A stretch of 64,000 bases of DNA, taken from NCBI GenBank assembly GCA_933228895.1, contig OW121856.1, positions 110,831,027-110,895,026 of the forward strand, given 5' to 3'. This document shows, piece after piece, positions 57,126-64,000 of this stretch. Both the position numbers and the translations under genes were made by a program. The notes under the pieces were generated by a model, which worked only from the letters and a program-made list of their open reading frames with translations, was not told the DNA's origin and made no database searches. The stretch is from Platycnemis pennipes. Taxonomy: Eukaryota > Arthropoda > Insecta > Odonata > Platycnemididae. How positions within the stretch are numbered: position 1 is the stretch's first letter; each line of letters opens with the position of its first letter.

Positions 57126-57384
57126 CACATCGATATATCATCTGCGATATCCGATACGCACATCGCACCTCGAAATTGCAACGGCAGCTAACGGGTTATC
57201 ACGATATCCACCGATATGCGATATTAACCGATATCCCGATATTCGAAATAACACGTCACCCAATATCAGGCTTTTGCCTGAGATTTTACCAATTCACATC
57301 TCGAAGTTGACATATCGACGCTTTTGCGAAATCAAGTTGATATCGCAGCGCGATATTCGATACAGCATATCGCACAGCCCTAAC
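57126..57384. mobile_element. GATATC-rich MITE, copy 3 (left end lost)
   Basis: The interior is packed with CGATA, GATATC and ATATCG words. The right end GATACAGCATATCGCACAG then CCCTAA matches copies at 14735-14914 and 20619-20838. The left TAGGGCTG-type end is not visible. Confidence 0.5.
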
Positions 57385-58208
57385 TACAATACTGTCCACG
57401 GTTCCCCTAGTATTTCTGGATCCGTGAGTACTACAGCTATGAATGTTAATTAAAGGCACGTCTATAAATGAAGTTACTAGCGCCGACGGATAGTAGAGGA
57501 TTATACATATGAATACTCTGCGTCACTGTCACTCAGGAAATGGCGTTGACCAGGATCAGGAGATCTGAATCTGACGCTAAAGGCATCTGAAGATATCTCA
57601 AGAAGTTTTCCAGGACGACAGCAATCGACGTCCCAAGTACCGAGACAGAAGAATGCCGCCCTGCAATACATTAGGAGACATCTACGCAACGCTGAATGTC
57701 CACTTTCCTACCCCTTTCCCAAAATGTAACGCCAAGGTGGGTGTCGACCGTCACAGCGAGGAATCGGCATTCATCCTCGACAAAACGCGCCTCTGTTCCT
57801 CAATAAAGCCACGCCCGAATGTTAGCCGTCCCACGCCCCGAACATCCACATTTTTTAATATTTGCGGCGATAATTAAGACGCTCGGCCTCATCTTGGTGC
57901 CCAGAACTAAAACTGTACGTACGCAAGGACATTCGAGGACATGACACTGGGCTCCCAAGGCTATAATCACGTGGAATCCCTCTCATGGAATCGACACCTT
58001 GAAATCGAGATGATGAGTTCATGTTGCCATGATGAGTCAGAATCGAAATAACCCTTCCCTCTACGCAAGTCATCCGACGGTGAGAGAAGATCACTGTGGA
58101 ATAAAATGCCTTCCAATGCATTCTTCCGACATAAGCAATGACTATCACTGGCAGAAACAGGGGAGTCACCCATCTTTTTAAAACAATTGTCTTGATCAAA
58201 AGTGTTTT
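57385..58208. other. Unassigned stretch
   Basis: Nothing recognisable; short frames only. Confidence 0.35.
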
Positions 58209-58520
58209 AACCTCTGGAGTACATTTTTCGAATTGTTTGAATTTAAAATGACGTTAGTATTATTTCCCATCCATTAAAAAGTGAAAGTTCTCAAAGGCGC
58301 GAAATCACGATGGCCAACTATTGCATGCCGCACAATTCCAAGTGTGACGTGAAAGATAAGTCTGTACAATATTTCCCCTACCGGCCGATTTACTCCATGA
58401 AAGCCTATTTACAAGTAATTGACAAACACTTTTACGGTTACTCTATTGTTATTTCCTTTTATTGAATTCAAAATTATATATTTACTTAATTGATTTCAAA
58501 ATGTGTGCATTTTACTATAC
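58209..58520. repeat. Unclassified dispersed repeat, copy 3, left and part of middle
   Basis: AACCTCTGGAGT, TTTAAAATGACG, AAAAGTGAAAG, GGCGCGAAATCACG and ACTATTGCATGCCG match 32228-32415 in order. The AT-rich sequence after 58380 may continue the repeat. The right part is absent. Confidence 0.5.
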
Positions 58521-58788
58521 ATCACGACAGTTAACCCCACGTAGGTCTGCAAAGAAAACAAGCAGAAATCTGCATTTTCTAACCTATTTTTTTGCCATGA
58601 ATCTTCGATCTAATATGTAACAGACCGTCTCGGAAAAAGAATTTATTAACCTCTCTCGTTGTACACCTCTCTCTGGATCTTAAAAATAATTCAACTGCCC
58701 ATATTAGGCTAAATTTTTAAATTTATTTTCAACATCTCCTGATAACGTGTCGTCCGCCTTAACTTTCCGCACGAAATGTATTTCGAGT

Positions 58789-58998
58789 TTCAACCTACGA
58801 CGGCGATTCCCAATCTAATTCCTCTAATAATTTCGATTCACTGTTAAACCTATCGCAACACCTTCTAGCAAACCTATCCTTGTTTTGCAGAAAAATGTAC
58901 AATTCTACGGTCACACCTATTTCATTTGGGATCCCATACACTCACTGCTTATTCTCGGCATAGCCTAAGAAATGAAGCACATTTGTCTTCTCGTTACA
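58789..58998 (-). pseudogene. Diverged CR1-like coding fragment
   Basis: The minus strand matches the C-terminal region of the family protein (complement of GGGATCCCATACACTCACTG for the WDP segment, then the NLLEELDWE-like and RRRLKLEIH-like region) with many changes. It is older than the A and B copies and lacks a tail. Confidence 0.55.
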
Positions 58999-59479
58999 TT
59001 CCATAGTATTATTGTCTTCACAAGTCCTAAATTACCAATACTAGAGCTGACGGTAGCACAGAAGAACTCTAATATTAACAAATGACGCATTAGAGAGCGT
59101 ATTCTCTCATTGAACATTATAATGTGACGATTTCCGCGCTCTCCTTGGACTTCGCTTGAAGAGGACTGAGACACAATTTCTCTCTCTGCATATTAATCTA
59201 AACCTGAGTCAATTTCCAGAGTTGGGAAGCCCACCTCCTTTTTTGCGATCGTGTTCTCGGAGGGAGACGTCCCCTACATCCAACGTGGCCTCCAACCGCT
59301 CCCACTGAATGCGGCCTTCGGAAATAAACTCAACGCGGTTCAGCTTTTCCCCTTTGACTTGGCGCTCCCGCAAGCCATTGACTGATCTGAGCCAATTCTG
59401 ACTCAGAGCAAACATTCTTAGACATCATTTATGCCCCGTTATAACTTCACATTGAACTTCAAGAGGAACATCGGGTTGT
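58999..59479. other. Unassigned stretch
   Basis: Nothing recognisable. Confidence 0.35.
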
Positions 59480-59800
59480 TTGTAAGGTTTACAGTACTGG
59501 GCTTTCACCTCGAGGGCTCGGGTTCGATTCCGAGCAGTGGAAAATATTTTTCGTTGGTATACCGGACCCTTCTTGATTGCCTTGTGGAGACAATTCATGT
59601 CCAGTACTCCGTCCGTCGGATGGGACGTTAAGCCGTGGTCCCCTCGGCGCCTTTCGTAAAGAGCAGGCCAATGCCGACGCCGGGTTTCTCCCCACCCTCC
59701 CTCCTTTCCCTCCCTTGTACCTTTCCTCCCGGTCAGTGAAGTGCTTCTGAAGTAAGATGAGACTTGACAACCACGGATTCCCTCATCACCCTATTTAGGT
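59480..59800 (+). mobile_element. tRNA-derived SINE, full-length-like copy
   Basis: Box B GGTTCGATTCC at 59521-59531 within a tRNA-like head, then GGAAAATATTTTTCGTTGG. A central segment with CGGATGGGACGTTAAGCC and CCCTCGGCGCCTTTCG follows. Then come a pyrimidine-rich stretch and GTACCTTTCCTCCCGGTC. It shares its head with the copies at 2803 and 39160 and its 3' part with the insert at 44101. The central segment resembles the conserved domains seen in many invertebrate SINEs. Transcription would be by RNA polymerase III. Confidence 0.65.
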
Positions 59801-62735
59801 GACTCCTATTTTGACATAATAGGCACGGATGAATTTGTTTTCATAAAAACGAGAAATGCGCCTACTACTTCGCCGCAGCTACAAATTTGGAGAAAGAAGT
59901 CTTGGCGCTTCGTTCATCGCCGATTTCACAACGGCTAGATGAACAAGAAATGGTCGCAGCGAGAAATGTATCAGTGACAAAGTGGAATCACGCACGGAAT
60001 CACGGAAACCGGTTTGCGCTGCTTCGGCGCTTGAGGGACCGCATTTTAAAAGAAACCGGTTCGTCCGTTCATCACGACCGATAATTAAAGAAAAAGCAAA
60101 ATGAGCAGTGTGAAATAATGAAATAGTCCTCAGCTCCATTTTGTGGCTTGCCAGTCTGCCAACTGCATTTTCGACGCGTACGCTCAGTCGACACCCACCA
60201 CCTGCCGATTGCCCGGGTGCACGATCCGCGAGGAAGCACCACGGACCCTGATGCACGCAACCCACTCCCCAGCAGTCAGGGACGCGAGCTATAGGCCTTC
60301 AGGCCCATCGCTGCAACAGCCGAGGGTCTTCTACTCCGTCATGAAACAAAGCAACTCCGATAGCAGCGATGCCCTGTTCCCAAATAGCAGGGATCATTCA
60401 CACACGTGTGCAAAACACTCACACTCCAAATTTCTCACTTTCAGCCATTTCTTCGGGACACAAAACAACAGCGATATCAATCGTCGCGGAGCTGTAACCA
60501 CACCCACTCTGCGAAACGTATTCCTATTGGCTGGCTCAAATCGTGACGTAGGGCGATCGTAGGAGTAGTCAGAACGAACTGTCTTGAAAAGGTTGCTCTA
60601 CGTGGGCGAACAAATAATGGCTGAGAAACAAGGAGACCGTGGTGTTTCACCGCGATTATTGGGCCAATTCTAAGAGTTTATCGTGAGTTAAGATATAATT
60701 GCATGGGGCTTTGGGCCGCGTAGAATGACAATTCGGCACACAAACGTAAACATAAGTTATACAATCACTCATTGTAACCCACATGGTCACGCTTCCCAAT
60801 TCAACGCCTTGTAACCAACATATGCAAATGCATTCCCTGGGCACGGAACAGCGACATCATACACTTTCCACGTCAAAAACAATGCATCATTGGAGAAATT
60901 AGGGTCGAAATTCAAATCGAAATTTTGAACGACTGTAGGAGCGACACCATCTTGTTCTCGAGGATAAAAAATATTATAAAATCAAAAGTGATCCGAATCA
61001 GTGTGATCACTCAAGGAGTGGATAGTGTCGTAAGCACACAATGCCTTCCTTCGAGGGCACTCTGGCGGAGGATTGCGCAGGTACGCCGTCGGGACGCATG
61101 CTTCAACTGTTATCCCGAGGAAGAATTATGCCGACGCGATATCAAAAGATATCCCAAGGGCCATCCCGTTAAGGTGGCACCGCGGCCAAACGTTCCAAAT
61201 CACACTCTCTCCATTCGCAATTCCACTTCATACGTGCCAGCTGTTCCAGCACGACTACCGAATATTTACGAGAATTCTGGAGCGCTTATGAGCTCATCAT
61301 TTGTTTTCCCGTCGACGCACGCGTCGATAAAAGTGCATTGCGAGCACACATGCAAGGGACGACGCCAATGCACGAATTGGATCTAAGGTTTCCGCAGCGA
61401 GTAATGATCGATAGCTCGACCTCCGACAGGGAATGCATTTCGCGCACGTTACTACTTCCGAGAACTGTTCTGTTTCAGGTATCGAATGACCTCTTCCCGT
61501 TTGTGTAAGAGCCCTTTCATTCCTCCTGAACGAACAGCCGAAAGATGACGAAAGACGGAAGCTGATCGTCTTCTCTCCGGTACTAAGAATCAAAACGACC
61601 GATAAAGGATCCCGAACCACACCCACAAAGACATTCCCCTCGACGAAACGAAATACACGGGCAGAACGCTATAACTCCCGCAGTCAATGCGACACGTATT
61701 AAAAAAAAGTTCACCCTGGCGTAAAAGATAATATCTTAAAAGGCCTTCTCACAATGTCACGACGCTCCGTAAAGAAAACCATTCCGTCGAAAGGGAAACG
61801 GAGAATCTCCAGGGATATATGAATAAAGACCATAAATTAAGACTAATTAATATTCATAAATGTAAAAATGCGAAAACAATGCCTCGAGGTAGGCGTGTAG
61901 TGTGGATTTCCAGTGGAAGAGACGAGATTGCCTGCTGAGGATAATGCTTCTAGGAGGAGGAGGATGGCCGAGGAGAGGGAAGGGCCCGAGAAGGCGCAGA
62001 GAGGGTAAGGGCAAGACAAGGAAGGAATGCGAAGGAAGAAAAAGAGAGAGGTGGAAAAGGAGATTAAGGGACGGAGTCGCCATGGACACCGGAAATGATC
62101 GCCTCCGATAATCGCATGAATAACAATCGCCACAGCGGAAAACACAGAAAACTCCAGTTGGCACGGCAACGTCCCATGGAAACGAAAGCTATTTCAAAGA
62201 ATTGTGAGTCAGATATACGTGGTGATGAAAATTATGCCTTCTCCTACTGCCGACATTTTATGAGGGAGAATATTAAGCAAAGTTTTATTTCTATAATGAA
62301 GCAGTTAGAATGGAAACAGTTAACTTTATGTAAGTCATTCGTTCTTTACTGATATTGTTGTTGCAGTTCGGAGGGCCAGAATCAGAGCTAGCATCGTACT
62401 GCGGAAGGGGAGGAAACCCTTTGCATAGGTAATAGGATTCCTTCGCTACTTCCATTTTGCAGCCGACAGTATGTTGCCACCGATGCAATCCAATCCAAGG
62501 TATCACGCAAACAAAAAGGCGATACCCACGCGATGTGAATGCGAGGTAACGCTTTCTACTTCCCGTAGTTAATCTGTCGCACTGCTCAGATGCTTCTTCT
62601 GCACATCAAATTACTTCTTATTACTATAACTATCGCCAAATATTAAAATATATTACAGTATGATTAAATAAATATCGTTGTACTTAAGAATCATTTCAGA
62701 CCCATTTAGTGCGATCTGATCTCTTCGTCTTCAAA
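59801..62735. other. Unassigned stretch
   Basis: No gene recognised. Frames of up to 153 codons (60925-61386 plus; 60143-60562 plus) match no family I know. A purine-rich plus strand at 61900-62080 gives long open minus frames that look like composition effects. Confidence 0.35.
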
Positions 62736-62887
62736 CACCCCGTTCACACGCTCTTAAAATACCAGTAACTAGCGCCAACCATAGTAATTCAATCGTGGTA
62801 GAAAAGTTTACTAGGGTTAGCGGCAACTTGCGTTCACACGGCCAACTAAGCCTTACCATCGTAAAAAGCTAGAAGTGTGAGGGGGCA
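62736..62887. mobile_element. Short MITE related to the 55.7-kb element
   Basis: About 150 bp. It begins CACCCCGTTCACACG; the complement of its right end begins TGCCCCCTCACACTTC. In reverse it follows 55700-55865 closely (CTAGCTTTTTACGATGGTAA, GGCCGTGTGAACGCAAGTTG and GGCGCTAGTTACTGGTATTT). It looks like an internally deleted derivative. Confidence 0.6.
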
Positions 62888-63504
62888 ATAGCGCAATGAG
62901 AAAGTGCATTGAAGCTCGAAGATTCAAAGTGCTTCATCGACGTCCCAGGATATCACTGTTATTTCACCAGCGGTTCGCCATTTATGGCATTTCCATCGAC
63001 TAGAAGAGGACTTGGAGGTGAACATAACGCTCACCATCGCAGCGCATCCGCGGAGAAGCGGAGGACGGACGAAGCTCGTATTTCGCTATGGGAAGTCACA
63101 GCAGAAGTGAGAAAGGGAAATGGAAGAATGGAAAATTGGAAGACCGTCTCCGCTGCGTTCCATTCGGCCAGCAGACGCCTTAACGCCTCGGCGACGACAA
63201 CCTTTTGTCTCGGTCGACCCACTTCACTCGCTAAGACGAGGGGGAACTCAGGGAGTTGAAAATGCTCGGATAAACCCAGGCCAGTTTAAATATCCTCGAA
63301 ACAGCATTTAAGTCTCAGAATTTCAACACAGATTATCTATTTTTGGCACAATACATATCCTAAAAAAATAACTGCATTCCTTAGTACTCGATCGCCTCCA
63401 ACAGAAAGGTGTAGGATGAGTGAGTTAGTGTAGTTCTAGGTTTTAGAAATAAGATTATCATAAGCATATATGAAGCACCTACACATTTAACTCATACTGG
63501 GCGA
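62888..63504. other. Unassigned stretch
   Basis: Nothing recognisable. Confidence 0.35.
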
Positions 63505-63848
63505 ATTTATTATTTCCTCCGCGCTATAAGAGAACACAATAAGCAGCATAGCAGAGGGAGAGGAAGGAGAAAATTGTTGGAGTAGTCCGTAGTGCATGAA
63601 GCATTTTTTAACATTGCTAATCTACGTAAGCTAGGGAAATAGAGATAAAAAGATAGATGTAGAGAAAATCTCTCTACCCAGTAATCTCTTCGTTATCATG
63701 CAGACACTAACCATCTAGTTGCACGTTACTCCTATACCTAGCTGGTTTTCATTTTTCATGCAGTAGTATCATTGTAGATCTTAATTGCATGTAAATAGTG
63801 CATGCTTGGGTATCTTCACCCCCTGCCACACACCCTCGCGACGGATAA
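63505..63848 (+). repeat. CR1-like subfamily B, 3' UTR fragment with internal insertion
   Basis: The plus strand matches the B-type 3' UTR (CTATAAGAGAACACAATAAG, GTAGTGCATGAAGCAT, CTTCACCCCCTGCCACACA). About 70 extra bp, including AGAGATTT-type inverted words, occur near 63625-63695. The terminal GCAGGGTAT tail is lost. Confidence 0.65.
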
Positions 63849-64000
63849 CATGGTTTTCCGTTGATGTGTACATCTAGCAGAAATTATAGGCCAATATGAG
63901 GATGTGAAAATCAAATTGAAAACTGATTCTGAGGGTTAGATGTATGTAGGTGCTTGTAGTTATTGGAGGCGATGGTCATTTGCAACAGAGAGGATAGGCT

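Noticed and set aside
61900..62169. Minus-strand frames of 105-108 codons as a membrane protein gene
   Set aside because: Leu/Ser/Pro-rich translation arises from purine-rich plus-strand DNA; two overlapping frames look alike, which signals composition rather than coding.

Overview
This window looks like repeat-dense arthropod (probably insect) nuclear DNA. The evidence is the mix of mobile elements: one young Ty3/gypsy LTR retrotransposon, many copies of a CR1/L2/Jockey-group non-LTR family, fragments of an RTE-type endonuclease/reverse transcriptase (the kind annotated in insects as craniofacial development protein 2-like), Penelope-like 3' tails, tRNA-derived SINEs and several short terminal-inverted-repeat elements. 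I could not fix the species. I recognise no host protein-coding gene, rRNA gene or true tRNA gene. Every stretch I can name by protein similarity is transposon-derived.

Region by region: 0-1.3 kb holds a decayed RTE endonuclease and a foldback Penelope-type insertion carrying an inverted piece of the same endonuclease. 1.3-9.7 kb is largely unassigned, GC-rich to about 5.9 kb and then AT-rich, with one SINE and one possible Penelope tail. 9.7-21.3 kb holds several antisense CR1-like copies; one of them (11.1-12.65 kb) is split by a 553-bp Penelope foldback with a 13-bp target duplication. The same interval has two degenerate RTE 3' ends and two copies of a GATATC-rich MITE. 24.1-24.4 kb is a small inverted-repeat element.

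24,767-32,062 is a complete LTR retrotransposon. Its two 614-bp LTRs look identical by eye and are bounded by a CTGG target duplication. It has a tRNA-Leu-type primer site, Gag with two zinc knuckles, and Pol in the -1 frame with intact protease, RT, RNase H and integrase motifs. The gag-pol overlap contains an in-frame C CCA AAC slippery heptamer followed by a GC-rich hairpin, so Gag-Pol is probably made by -1 frameshifting. Pol also carries a hydrophobic, membrane-like stretch between protease and RT, which is unusual.

32.2-33.06 kb is one copy of an unclassified dispersed repeat of about 830 bp. A second copy spans 43.7-48.06 kb but is broken open by nested CR1-like insertions, and part of a third lies at 58.2 kb. 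34.7-48 kb is a nest of CR1-like copies of two subfamilies (called A and B here), SINEs and an RTE fragment. Its best-preserved member is an A-type copy at 44,369-46,269 with a 549-residue open reading frame, inserted into a B-type copy. 48-64 kb is mostly unassigned, with inverted-repeat DNA elements at 50.2, 55.7, 57.1 and 62.7 kb, one SINE and two further CR1-like fragments.

How the parts relate: the window records successive insertions. Older repeats (the 830-bp unit, B-type CR1) are interrupted by younger ones (A-type CR1, SINE, Penelope foldback). The LTR element looks like the most recent arrival.
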